64,000 bases of DNA from JACPYG01 sp038063015 (GTDB taxonomy: Bacteria > Patescibacteriota > Minisyncoccia > Minisyncoccales > Staskawiczbacteraceae). A model generated the notes under the pieces. That model worked only from the letters and a program-made list of their open reading frames with translations, was not told where the DNA came from and ran no database searches. The position numbers were made by a program, and so were the translations under genes. The DNA lies in NCBI GenBank assembly GCA_038063015.1, contig JBBTVX010000006.1, forward strand, positions 8,790 through 72,789, given 5' to 3'. Shown piece after piece: positions 42,677 to 50,644 of the stretch (its first letter is position 1; every line of letters starts with the position of its first letter).

Positions 42677-42761
42677 ATTATAGAAATTGCTAACGCAATT
42701 TATATAATTAATCGTTTGGTCGATATGAAAATAAATTTTCATATCTTCCTCTCTCATAATT

Positions 42762-43873
42762 ATGAAAAGAATATATTTAGATTACGCCGCCACTACCCCG
42801 ATTGATAAAAGGGTTTTAAAGGCAATGGCGCCGTATTTTTCAAAAGAATTTGGCAATACAATGTCTTTGCATTCTTTCGGCCAGAAATCAAAGATGGCTT
42901 TGGAAGAAAGCAGGGAAAAAATAGCTAAAATAATCGGAGCCGATGCCAATGAAATTATTTTTACTTCTTCTGCCACGGAAAGCAATAACACAGCCCTTAA
43001 GGGCTGTGCCCTGAGCTTGCCGAAGGGCAAAGACGGGAAAAACCATATTATAATTTCTTCAATTGAACATCCTTGTATTATGGAATCTGCAAAATGGCTG
43101 GAAAAACAAGGGTTTAAGATAACAAAATTAAATGTTGATAAATACGGAATGGTAAATCCGAAAGACGTTGAAAAGGCAATAAGACCCAAAGGGTACCCCG
43201 AAACGATTTTGGTTTCAATAATGCATGCCTCAAACGAAATCGGAACAATAGAGCCCATAGAAGAAATTGGAAAAATATGCAGACAAAAAGGAGTTTGTTT
43301 TCATACCGATGCTTCGCAGTCGTTTGGAAAAATTCCAATTGATGTTGAAAAAATGAATATTGATTTGCTGACCGCCAGTTCCCATAAAATATACGGGCCG
43401 AAAGGAGCAGGGCTTTTGTATGTTAGAAAAGGAGTAAAAATAGAGCCGATTTTGCATGGCGGCGGACAGGAAAACGGATTGAGGGGTTCAACGGTTAATG
43501 TTCCGGCCATTGTTGGTTTTGCCAAGGCGGCAGAAATCTGCAATCTTGAAATGGAAAAAGAAAATAAGCGCCTGATTAAACTAAGAGACAAGCTTATAAA
43601 AGGAGTTTTAAAAATAAAAGATTCCCACCTGAACGGCCCGCCTGCGCGGGCAGGCCAGGCGAAAAACCGGCTTTGCAACAATGCTAATTTCTGGTTTTCT
43701 TTCGTGGAGGGTGAGTCGCTTACAATTCAGCTTGATTTGGAGGGGATTGCTGTTTCTACGGGTTCTGCCTGCTCTTCTTTTAAGTTAGAGCCAAGCCACG
43801 TTTTATTGGCAACAGGATTGAGGCCCGAGCAGGCGCACGGGTCTTTAAGGGTTTCTTTGGGAAGATTTACAAA
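42762..43873 (+). CDS. iscS: Cysteine desulfurase (IscS/NifS), cut by an assembly gap
   Basis: 370 residues visible before the N run; about 20-30 are missing at the C-terminus. The PLP Lys is in SSHKIYGPKGAG, the PLP-binding His in FHTDASQSFGKI, and the catalytic Cys in TGSACSSFKLEPSH. It supplies sulfur for Fe-S clusters and tRNA thiolation, matching the neighbouring Rrf2 regulator and mnmA. Two palindromic elements add residues in frame (LKGCALSLPKGKDGK and GPPARAGQAK). Confidence 0.92.
42991..43029 (+). repeat. Double palindromic element inside the cysteine desulfurase gene
   Basis: CAGCCCTTAAGGGCTG (42991-43006) is followed by TGCCCTGAGCTTGCCGAAGGGCA (43007-43029), a stem with CCCT/AGGG arms. 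The second belongs to the CCTTCGGCAAGCTCAGGG family. Confidence 0.75.
43636..43660 (+). repeat. GC-rich palindrome inside the cysteine desulfurase gene
   Basis: GCCCGC (43636-43641) with GCGGGC (43646-43651), and CCTGC with GCAGG overlapping. It encodes PPARAGQA in frame. Confidence 0.65.
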
Positions 43874-43973
43874 NNNNNNNNNNNNNNNNNNNNNNNNNNN
43901 NNNNNNNNNNNNNNNNNNNNNNNNNNNNNNNNNNNNNNNNNNNNNNNNNNNNNNNNNNNNNNNNNNNNNNNNN
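43874..43973. other. Scaffold gap (100 N)
   Basis: Exactly 100 N, the usual placeholder for a gap of unknown length. Frame continuity across it is meaningless. Confidence 0.98.
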
Positions 43974-44090
43974 ATTTATGATTATTTTTTGAAAAATAAA
44001 AAGGAAATTTCCGCAGATTTGCAGAAGAGGCACGACAATATACAAAAATCAAAAGAAATTATAGAAAAAAGGTATAAAAAATGGGCGTAA
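43974..44090 (+). CDS. C-terminal fragment after the scaffold gap
   Basis: The last 38 residues of a protein (YDYFLKNKKEISADLQKRHDNIQKSKEIIEKRYKKWA), highly charged and helical. It does not look like the C-terminus of a cysteine desulfurase, so it is probably the end of another gene lost in the gap. Confidence 0.5.
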   Translation: MYDYFLKNKKEISADLQKRHDNIQKSKEIIEKRYKKWA

Positions 44091-44236
44091 AGGGGCGTTG
44101 ATTCAAGGGGTTGACAAATAGATATTTTCTGTTAGTGTTTAAATATGGATTACGGCATGGTGTCGTGATTCTTATTTGTAACGTCGGCGTTTTTCAACAG
44201 AAAAATGCGACCATTGACAACAAGAAAGGTCTTTTG

Positions 44237-44410
44237 ATGTCCGGCGAAAAGATTAACCATTTGTTTTGTTTTTGCAACATGGTAAGGAAAGGAGATATTC
44301 CTTATTCAACAGTTGTTGAACTAGTTGAGAGTTATTCAAGGAAAAGCCAAGGAGACTCGGCAGAACAAAAGGTTGGCGGAGACAACCAAGACGACAAGAT
44401 GGGGGGTTGA
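44237..44410 (+). CDS. 57-aa hypothetical protein, stand-alone gene
   Basis: 57 aa from the ATG at 44237 (MSGEKINHLFCFCNMVRKG...), preceded by AGAAAGG. A TTGACA at 44111-44116 may be its -35, leaving a ~100-base leader. The C-terminus is hydrophilic (DSAEQKVGGDNQDDKMGG). It is followed by a terminator. A longer reading starting at 44111 lacks a ribosome binding site. Not recognised. Confidence 0.5.
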   Translation: MSGEKINHLFCFCNMVRKGDIPYSTVVELVESYSRKSQGDSAEQKVGGDNQDDKMGG

Positions 44411-44427
44411 TAATTCAACGATCGTTT

Positions 44428-44466
44428 AGGCCGAGAAGCAATTCTGTTTTGCTCTCGGCTTTTGTA
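44428..44466 (+). terminator. Terminator before mnmA
   Basis: GCCGAGA-AGCAA, loop TTCTGT, TTGC-TCTCGGC, then TTTTG. The stem of about 11 bp has small bulges. Confidence 0.8.
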
Positions 44467-44505
44467 TTTGAAAAATGTGTTTTGTTGTGGCAAAGTAAAT
44501 AGAAT

Positions 44506-45663
44506 ATGTTGAAAAAAGATAATAGAAAAATAAAAACCGAAGGTTCTGAGCGAAGCCGAAGGATTGTTGTGGCGATGTCGGGCGGGGTGGATAGTTCTGT
44601 GGCGGTGGCTTTGTTGAAAAAACAAGGTTATTTTGTTGTCGGCGTTTTTATGAAATTCTGGAAAGACCCTTCGGCAGGCTCAGGGCAGGCGGGCGAAAAT
44701 AGATGTTGCTCTATAGAGTCAGAAAAATTAGCCAGATTGGTGGCAAAAAAAATCGGCATACCTTTTTATGTTATAAACGTAGAAAAAGAATTTAAAAAGA
44801 AAGTGGTTGATTATTTTTTAAAAGAATATAAAAAAGGCGCAACGCCAAATCCTTGCGTTGTCTGCAATAAAGAAATCAAGTTTGGATTTTTAATTGATAA
44901 AGCTCTAAAAATGGGAGTAGACTATATTGCGACAGGTCATTACGCGAAAACCTCGCTCGGCAATCAAATTTTTCTCGGCAAGGGGATTTTGCCCTTGCAC
45001 TCGAAAAATTTATTGCCTCGCTCTTTTAAATTATTGAAGTCTGTTGATAAAAATAAAGATCAAAGTTATTTTTTGTGGCAGTTAAACCAAAAGCAGTTAA
45101 GCAGAGTTTTGTTTCCGGTGGGAAATTATACAAAATCCGAAGTTCGCGCTTTGGCGAGAAAATTTAATCTGCCCGTGGCTGAAACCAAGGAGTCGCAGGA
45201 AATTTGTTTTGCGCAGAATTCAACCAATGAATTTTTGAAAAAATATTTAAAAACAAAGCCGGGAAATATTATTGATAAAAACAGAAAAATTTTGGGCGAG
45301 CACCAAGGTTTGCATTTTTATACAATCGGCCAGCGGAAGGGAATAGGGTTATCCGGGGGACCGTATTTTGTTGTTGATAAAGATTTTAAAAAAAATAATT
45401 TAATTATTTCAAAAAATGAAAAGGATTTAGAGAGTCAAGAATTAATTGCCAAAAATATTAATTGGTCCGCGCCCCAAAAATTGCCCATAAGCGCAGAAGT
45501 TAAAATAAGATACAAAAGTAATTTTGCTAAAGCAAAAATTTTTAAAGCGGGAGCTCGAAAGATAAAAGTAGTTTTTCAAAAACCGCAGAAAGCAATCACC
45601 CCCGGCCAATCAGCGGTTTTTTATAAAGGAGACAATTTGTTGGGCGGAGGAGTGATAGAATAA
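44506..45663 (+). CDS. mnmA: tRNA-specific 2-thiouridylase MnmA
   Basis: 385 aa. PP-loop AMSGGVDSSVAVALL (about residues 23-37); catalytic Cys in NPCVVCN and in KESQEICF; C-terminal GLHFYTIGQRKGIGLSGGPYFV. It thiolates U34 of Lys, Glu and Gln tRNAs using sulfur from the cysteine desulfurase. Palindromic elements add residues at SERSRR, DPSAGSGQAGE and SLGNQIFLGKGILPLHSKNLLPRS, none in the catalytic motifs. Confidence 0.95.
   Translation: MLKKDNRKIKTEGSERSRRIVVAMSGGVDSSVAVALLKKQGYFVVGVFMKFWKDPSAGSGQAGENRCCSIESEKLARLVAKKIGIPFYVINVEKEFKKKVVDYFLKEYKKGATPNPCVVCNKEIKFGFLIDKALKMGVDYIATGHYAKTSLGNQIFLGKGILPLHSKNLLPRSFKLLKSVDKNKDQSYFLWQLNQKQLSRVLFPVGNYTKSEVRALARKFNLPVAETKESQEICFAQNSTNEFLKKYLKTKPGNIIDKNRKILGEHQGLHFYTIGQRKGIGLSGGPYFVVDKDFKKNNLIISKNEKDLESQELIAKNINWSAPQKLPISAEVKIRYKSNFAKAKIFKAGARKIKVVFQKPQKAITPGQSAVFYKGDNLLGGGVIE
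44668..44694 (+). repeat. In-frame palindromic element in mnmA
   Basis: CCCTTCGGCAGGCTCAGGG (44668-44686): CCCT and AGGG arms, the same family as in the terminator at 33571-33607 and the cysteine desulfurase gene. Another relative lies at about 44536-44556. Confidence 0.75.
44951..45027 (+). repeat. Long in-frame palindromic element in mnmA, relative of 34809-34904
   Basis: CTCGGCAATCAAATTTTTCTC, GGCAAGGGGATTTTGCCC, then TTGCACTCGAAAAATTTATTGCC. The order and bases match the intergenic copy before tgt, without its inner TTCGGCAAGCC part. It encodes about 25 extra residues. Confidence 0.7.
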
Positions 45664-45684
45664 TAGAATATAAGACACGGGGTA

Positions 45685-45737
45685 TTGACAGGGTTTTTTG
45701 TTTTTGCTAATATACACCTATACCATAGGTAGGGGTA
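45685..45737 (+). promoter_or_regulatory. Promoter with CsoR-type operator of the copper operon
   Basis: TTGACA (45685-45690), 17 bases, TAATAT (45708-45713), followed by ACCTATACCATAGGT (45716-45730), a perfect inverted repeat, and AGGGGTAG. The TACC...GGGGTA pattern resembles operators of CsoR-type copper repressors, and a CsoR-like gene lies in the operon. Confidence 0.65.
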
Positions 45738-45789
45738 GAAATAATTAAATACAAAATATGGATAATCATAAAGAAAATAAGCAGAGTTT

Positions 45790-45817
45790 TTGGACGGCGG
45801 GATAACTATGATATAAT
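45790..45817 (+). promoter_or_regulatory. Possible second promoter of the copper operon
   Basis: TTGGAC (45790-45795), 16 bases, TATAAT (45812-45817), about 40 bases before the first ATG. Confidence 0.45.
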
Positions 45818-45858
45818 AAAATTAGTCGCAGTAATAAAAAATAATAAAATAAATAATT

Positions 45859-46110
45859 ATGATTAACACAAAACATTTGCTTAAAACAACCTCAATATGG
45901 ATAAGCGCCATCTATTCTATTTGTTATACCGGAGCGGCAATTTATCCGCCGATTAGAATAATGTTTATGAAATACGTTATGCACGCGCAGGTTTCTTTGA
46001 CGTCTGGTTATTTTGGCGCAGGATATTTTATATCAGGTTTAATCGTGTGGAATATTATTGCATTGCTCGGCGTTTGGCTATTCGCTTTTTTATTTAATAA
46101 AATTAAATAA
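45859..46110 (+). CDS. Small two-helix membrane protein (DUF5676-like)
   Basis: 83 aa. Two membrane helices (about 14-33 and 52-77) are separated by a loop with MFMKYVMHAQVSLTSGYFGAGYF. Such proteins often accompany copper P-type ATPases and CsoR regulators. It is the first gene after the copper-type operator. Function unknown. Confidence 0.6.
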   Translation: MINTKHLLKTTSIWISAIYSICYTGAAIYPPIRIMFMKYVMHAQVSLTSGYFGAGYFISGLIVWNIIALLGVWLFAFLFNKIK

Positions 46111-46153
46111 AAAAGCCGAAAATAGGCAATGTTGATTATTAATTTTTGAATAA

Positions 46154-46426
46154 ATGAAAATAAATAAACAAGAAACCCTAATTAATTTTAAGAAGGCGAA
46201 TAGCCTTACTCTAAAAATCATAAAAATGATAGAAAACAACGATTATTGCATTGACATTATGCAGCAGAATTTGGCTGTCATAGGGCTTTTAAGGTCGGCC
46301 CATGAAATGCTGATGGAAAATCATTTGAACTCCTGTTTCAAATCAGCAATGAGCACAAAAAACGAAAACAAAAAGAAAGAAATGACGAACGAAGTTTTAA
46401 GGGTTACAAAATTATTTAACAAGTAA
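46154..46426 (+). CDS. csoR: CsoR-like metal-sensing repressor
   Basis: 90 aa, all-helical. The ligand pattern Cys (NDYCIDIMQQNLAVIGLLRSAHEML), His and Cys (NHLNSCF) fits the x-H-C site of copper-sensing CsoR. It probably represses this operon through the site at 45716-45737 and lets go when Cu(I) binds. Confidence 0.85.
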   Translation: MKINKQETLINFKKANSLTLKIIKMIENNDYCIDIMQQNLAVIGLLRSAHEMLMENHLNSCFKSAMSTKNENKKKEMTNEVLRVTKLFNK

Positions 46427-46450
46427 TCAAAAATATTAAAATAAAACTTT

Positions 46451-48265
46451 ATGTTAAAAGAAATAAAAATAAAAATAGAAAATATTAATTCTTTAAACGA
46501 TAAAATATCTATTGAGACAGAGATAGAAGTATTAAACGGGGTAGAGGGTGTAAATATCAACGGAAGCAATGGCAATTGTTTTATAAAATTTGAAGAAGAT
46601 AAAATTTCCAAAGAAGAAATATTCAGAAAAATTGAAAGTTTGAATTTTAAAATAACAGAAGAATTGTTTACGCCGCCATTCCAGAAAGATAAAGATTTTG
46701 ATGAAATGGAAAACGGAAAAAATAAAAACGCAAAGGAGCACGTTTATTTTGTTAAAGGAATGCATTGCGCTTCTTGCGAAATTTTAATTGAAAAAAAATT
46801 ATTAAAAATTAATGAAATAAAATCCGTTGAAGCGTCAACAAGCAATGGCCAGGTTGTTGTTGAGTTTAAAGGAGACAGGCCGTCTCCTCAAAGATTGAAC
46901 AGGTTATTTAAAGAAGATAATTATATTTTTTCCGACAAGTTGGAAGCGCCAAATAACAATTATATTGAAATAAAAAAAGGAGCTAACCCGACGCTTGCCG
47001 CTTTCAATATAGCTCTTTTTATAATTATTGGTTTTTTGTTTTTAAATAAAGCGGGAATAGCCGGGCTTCTCAACGTGAGCTCAAAATCTTCTTTATTGGC
47101 CTTTTTCGGGCTGGGGCTTTTGGCCGGCATTTCAAGCTGCGCCGCTTTGGTGGGAGGCATGGTATTATCCATGTCAAAGCAATGGCAGAATATTTATTCT
47201 GATAAAAACACAACCTATGAAAAGTTTCAGCCGCATTTGCTATTTAACGCGGGCAGAATTATATCGTACGCTGTTTTGGGAGCCGCGCTGGGAATGATTG
47301 GAAACAAATTGCAGATTTCTTTTCAATTTACCTCATTTTTAGTTATTGCAATTTCTTTTTTAATGCTTGCGCTGAGCTTGCAGATGCTGGGAGTAAAAGC
47401 TTTCCGCAAATTTCAGTTTGCTCTGCCAAAATCCGCCACGAGATACATTGCAAACGAAAAAAACTTTCAGGGCAGGCGAATGCCGTTTATTATGGGAGCC
47501 GCAACCTTTTTTCTTCCCTGTGGCTTTACCATAACCGCCCAGGGATTGGCTCTTTTATCGGGCAGTTGGTTGCAAGGGTCTTTAATAATGCTTTTCTTCG
47601 CTTTGGGGACGGCCCCGATGCTTTTATTCATCGGATTGTCAAGCGTTAGGTTTTCTTCAAAACCCCATCTTGCCGAAAAGTTTTCAAAGGTTGCCGGTTT
47701 TTTGGTTTTATTTTTTGCCTTGTTCAACATCAACAGCCAGATGAATGTTTTAGGATATATAAGTTTAAATAATGTTTTTAGTTCCAATCAAAATCAATCG
47801 CAAACCGCAGTAATAGATGAAAAAAATTTACCCCTAATCGTTGATGGAAAACAGGTTGTAAAAATGAACGCCTCGTCTTCCGGTTACAGCCCTAACTATA
47901 TTAAAGTCAGGGCGGGAATTCCCGTAAGATGGGAAGTCACAGATACCGGAACTTCGGGCTGTACAAACGCTATTATTTCCAATAGTTTATTTCAAGGCTC
48001 AATTGATTTGACCCCGGGCCAAGTTTCAATTAAAGAATTTACTCCGACAAAGCCCGGAAAATATAAGTTTAGCTGTTGGATGGGAATGGTTACGGGAATA
48101 ATAGAAGTTGTTCCGCAATCAGGCTCGGCCGCGGCGACCGCTGTTGCGGCCAATAATTCCGGCAATATTGTTAATGCCGCTGTCGCTGACGCCGATGGAG
48201 TCGTGCCTTCTGGGGCCAAAGGATGCGGTTGTGGAGGAGGCGGAGGCAGTTGCGGAGCAAAATAA
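46451..48265 (+). CDS. HMA / SafE-type membrane / cupredoxin fusion protein
   Basis: 604 aa. Residues 1-72 are a degenerate HMA fold without CxxC. Residues 95-160 are an HMA domain with GMHCASC. About 178-440 is a six-helix membrane unit of the SafE/CcdA type with one Cys in GISSCAALVGG and one in FFLPCGFT. Residues 468-565 are a cupredoxin (SGYSPNYIKVRAGIPVRWEV...YKFSCWMGM) with Cys/Met copper ligands. It ends in GCGCGGGGGSCG. It likely passes copper from cytoplasm to the outer face. Confidence 0.85.
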   Translation: MLKEIKIKIENINSLNDKISIETEIEVLNGVEGVNINGSNGNCFIKFEEDKISKEEIFRKIESLNFKITEELFTPPFQKDKDFDEMENGKNKNAKEHVYFVKGMHCASCEILIEKKLLKINEIKSVEASTSNGQVVVEFKGDRPSPQRLNRLFKEDNYIFSDKLEAPNNNYIEIKKGANPTLAAFNIALFIIIGFLFLNKAGIAGLLNVSSKSSLLAFFGLGLLAGISSCAALVGGMVLSMSKQWQNIYSDKNTTYEKFQPHLLFNAGRIISYAVLGAALGMIGNKLQISFQFTSFLVIAISFLMLALSLQMLGVKAFRKFQFALPKSATRYIANEKNFQGRRMPFIMGAATFFLPCGFTITAQGLALLSGSWLQGSLIMLFFALGTAPMLLFIGLSSVRFSSKPHLAEKFSKVAGFLVLFFALFNINSQMNVLGYISLNNVFSSNQNQSQTAVIDEKNLPLIVDGKQVVKMNASSSGYSPNYIKVRAGIPVRWEVTDTGTSGCTNAIISNSLFQGSIDLTPGQVSIKEFTPTKPGKYKFSCWMGMVTGIIEVVPQSGSAAATAVAANNSGNIVNAAVADADGVVPSGAKGCGCGGGGGSCGAK

Positions 48266-48285
48266 ATTAATTTTTCAATTAAATT

Positions 48286-49275
48286 ATGCAAAAAACAAAA
48301 TTCAAAATCAAAGGGTTAAAATGCAATTCCTGCGCGTTGCTTATAGAAGAAAAATTAAAAAATAAACAAGGAATTGTAAAAATTAAAGTTGACCCGGAAT
48401 CCTGTAAAGGAATTGCGGTTTATGATGAACAAAAAATCAGCGAGCCGGAAATTTTTCGGGCAGTAGAGGAAATAGATGATTTTGAAATAGAAAAAATAGA
48501 GGAGCCGCAGGAAACATATAAAAATAACAGCGAACAAAAAATTTCAGAAGAGGAGGTGAAAACTCAGTTGCCGACAAAAATACAGCCATTTTCAAAAGCT
48601 CTGATTATTGCCAATGTTTTACTTTTAGCGCTGAATTTTGTTTTATTAAATTCCACTTTGGGTTCAAAAAATAATAAAATAGCGGCAATTAATAATGCAA
48701 ACAACCAAGGCGCGCAAGCTAATCCGTCTCAGGTTCAGCAGGAAGGCCAGCAAGGACTGCAAACATTTTCAATAACCAGGGCAGACCATATTCGCGGAGA
48801 TTTTAACGCGCCCGTTACTTTAGTTGAGTTTTCTGATTTTGAATGTCCTTTTTGCGAAAGGCATTATCCGACTTTAAATAAAATTCTCAGCGATTATAAG
48901 GGAAAAGTCCGTTTGGTTTATAAACATTTTCCTTTGGGGTTTCATCCAAACGCCCAGAAAGCGGCCGAGTCGTCTGAGTGCGCCAGCGAGCAAGGAAAAT
49001 TTTGGGAATATCACGATAAGATATTTGAAAATCAACCGAGCGGATTTAGCATAGAAAAATTCAAACAATGGGCTAAAGATTTAGGATTAAATAGCGGGAA
49101 ATTTAACGATTGTCTTGATTCTGGAAAATTTGCTCAAAAAGTAAAAGACGAGCAACAAGAGGGAGTAAAAAAAGGAGTTAATGGCACGCCGGCAACTTTT
49201 GTTAACGGAAAATTAATAAGCGGCGCTTTGCCCTATGATTCATTTAAACAGGAAATTGATAATTTATTACAGTAA
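48286..49275 (+). CDS. HMA domain fused to a membrane-anchored DsbA-like thiol oxidoreductase
   Basis: 329 aa. The N-terminal HMA has GLKCNSC (about residues 7-13). One membrane helix (FSKALIIANVLLLALNFVLL, about 100-120) leads to an outside thioredoxin-fold domain of the DsbA/Thioredoxin_4 type, with FSDFECPFCERHYP as active site (CPFC) and the cis-Pro in NGTPATFVNG. It introduces disulfides in exported proteins. The cytoplasmic copper domain on the same chain is unusual. Confidence 0.9.
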   Translation: MQKTKFKIKGLKCNSCALLIEEKLKNKQGIVKIKVDPESCKGIAVYDEQKISEPEIFRAVEEIDDFEIEKIEEPQETYKNNSEQKISEEEVKTQLPTKIQPFSKALIIANVLLLALNFVLLNSTLGSKNNKIAAINNANNQGAQANPSQVQQEGQQGLQTFSITRADHIRGDFNAPVTLVEFSDFECPFCERHYPTLNKILSDYKGKVRLVYKHFPLGFHPNAQKAAESSECASEQGKFWEYHDKIFENQPSGFSIEKFKQWAKDLGLNSGKFNDCLDSGKFAQKVKDEQQEGVKKGVNGTPATFVNGKLISGALPYDSFKQEIDNLLQ

Positions 49276-49278
49276 AAA

Positions 49279-49650
49279 ATGAAAAAGAAAATATTAATTA
49301 TTAGTATTATCTTTGTTATCGGTTTTTTTGCGGTATTGCTGATAAATCAGCAAAGGCAGCCGGGAAAGTTTGATGTTTTTGCGCAATGTCTGAAAGAAAA
49401 AAACGCTGTGTTTTACGGCACTTTTTGGTGCTCTTATTGTCAAAGCCAAAAAAAGATGTTTGGTAAATCGGCCAAGTATTTGCCTTATGTAGAGTGTTCA
49501 ACGCCGGACGGTAGGGGCCAATTAACGGTGTGCAAAGATAAAAAAATTGAAGGTTATCCGGCTTGGGAGTTTAGCGACGGTTCGCGTTTAAGCGGCGCAA
49601 TACCATTGGCGCAACTTTCTGAAAAAACAGGCTGTCAGCTCCCTCAATAA
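49279..49650 (+). CDS. Membrane-anchored thioredoxin-like protein (VKOR-associated type)
   Basis: 123 aa. A signal anchor (residues 4-23) precedes FYGTFWCSYCQSQKKMFG (active site CSYC). The CSTPDGRGQLTVCKDKKIEGYPAWEF pattern with extra cysteines is the domain usually fused to bacterial VKOR. Here it is separate and followed by a DsbB homologue, which may replace VKOR as its partner. Confidence 0.85.
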   Translation: MKKKILIISIIFVIGFFAVLLINQQRQPGKFDVFAQCLKEKNAVFYGTFWCSYCQSQKKMFGKSAKYLPYVECSTPDGRGQLTVCKDKKIEGYPAWEFSDGSRLSGAIPLAQLSEKTGCQLPQ

Positions 49651-49663
49651 ATATAATAAATCT

Positions 49664-50212
49664 ATGGAACTTATTTCAACAGTTAATCAAATACTTTTAA
49701 TTCTTACTGTTGCCGGACAAATTATTGCGGCAGTTTTAATTGTATCGTTTTTAATAAAACAAAGGACGATACTCAATTTTTTTGCAAAATATGCCTTAGT
49801 TTTTTCGTTTATAGTCGCGCTTGTTGCCACAGTTGGCAGTTTGTTTTATTCGGAAGTCGCTGGCTATGAACCCTGTAAACTTTGTTGGTTTCAGCGGATT
49901 TTAATGTATCCGCAGGTAATTATTTTAGCGATGGCTCTTTTGAAAAAGGATAACAAGGTTGCTTCTTATAGCATCGCTTTATCGTTTCTTGGCGTATTAA
50001 TTTCCGGCTATCATTATCTCTTGCAGCTTGGAGTCGGGCCGTCCATTAGTTGTTCTTCAATAGGATATTCAATTAATTGCGCGCAAAAATTTGTTATGGG
50101 GTTTGGCTATATCACTATTCCTATGATGGCGTTTACCGCCTTTTTGCTCATTATAGGTTTTATGTTCGCGTTAAAATCAAATAATTATTTTAATTATGAA
50201 AACGAGAAATAA
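49664..50212 (+). CDS. dsbB: DsbB/BdbC family disulfide bond formation protein
   Basis: 182 aa with four to five membrane helices. The first loop has EPCKLCWFQRILMYP (redox CxxC), and a second pair is in SISCSSIGYSINCAQ. It passes electrons from DsbA-like proteins to quinones. The gene overlaps the DUF1858 gene by 17 bases. Confidence 0.92.
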   Translation: MELISTVNQILLILTVAGQIIAAVLIVSFLIKQRTILNFFAKYALVFSFIVALVATVGSLFYSEVAGYEPCKLCWFQRILMYPQVIILAMALLKKDNKVASYSIALSFLGVLISGYHYLLQLGVGPSISCSSIGYSINCAQKFVMGFGYITIPMMAFTAFLLIIGFMFALKSNNYFNYENEK

Positions 50213-50411
50213 AATTACAGAAAATTCAAAACTTAAAGACATATTAGAAATAAAAGGAGCGGAAGAAATTTTGGCAAAATATATGGTTCCCTGCCTGTCT
50301 TGTCCGATGGCTTATTTAGAACTTGAAAAATTAGAAATCGGAGTGGTCGGAAAAATGTACGGGCTTGAGACAAAAAAAATATTAGATGAATTAAATAAAA
50401 AACATGAATGA
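50196..50411 (+). CDS. DUF1858-domain small protein
   Basis: 71 aa. KLKDILEIKGAEEILAKYMVPCLSCPMAYLELEKLEIGVV matches the DUF1858/ScdA-N type hybrid-cluster-associated domain with PCLSCPMA. It overlaps dsbB upstream and the copper chaperone gene downstream by 8 bases. The role may involve redox or metal binding. Confidence 0.8.
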   Translation: MKTRNKITENSKLKDILEIKGAEEILAKYMVPCLSCPMAYLELEKLEIGVVGKMYGLETKKILDELNKKHE

Positions 50412-50625
50412 AAAAATTACATTAAAAATAACCGGCATGGACTGTGCCTCCTGCGCCAAAGTAATAAAGTACGGTTTGGAAGAGGCCAAGGGAGTAAGTT
50501 CCGTTGATGTTTATTTTAACTCGGCAAAAGCCTATTTGGAATTTAATCCGGAAGAAACAGACTCGTCAAAAATCAAAGATGAAATAAAATCGCTTGGTTA
50601 CCTCGCTGTAATTCTGCGGAATTAA
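50404..50625 (+). CDS. copZ: Copper chaperone CopZ-like (HMA)
   Basis: 73 aa, a single HMA domain with TGMDCASC (residues 10-17). It delivers Cu(I) to the ATPase encoded 20 bases downstream. Confidence 0.9.
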   Translation: MNEKITLKITGMDCASCAKVIKYGLEEAKGVSSVDVYFNSAKAYLEFNPEETDSSKIKDEIKSLGYLAVILRN

Positions 50626-50644
50626 ATAAAAATACTATCTAATT

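Noticed and set aside
43845..44052. Open frames spanning the N run
   Set aside because: They depend on undefined bases.
44111..44236. Longer version of the 57-aa gene starting at 44111
   Set aside because: The start coincides with a -35-like TTGACA and has no ribosome site; the ATG at 44237 has AGAAAGG in front.
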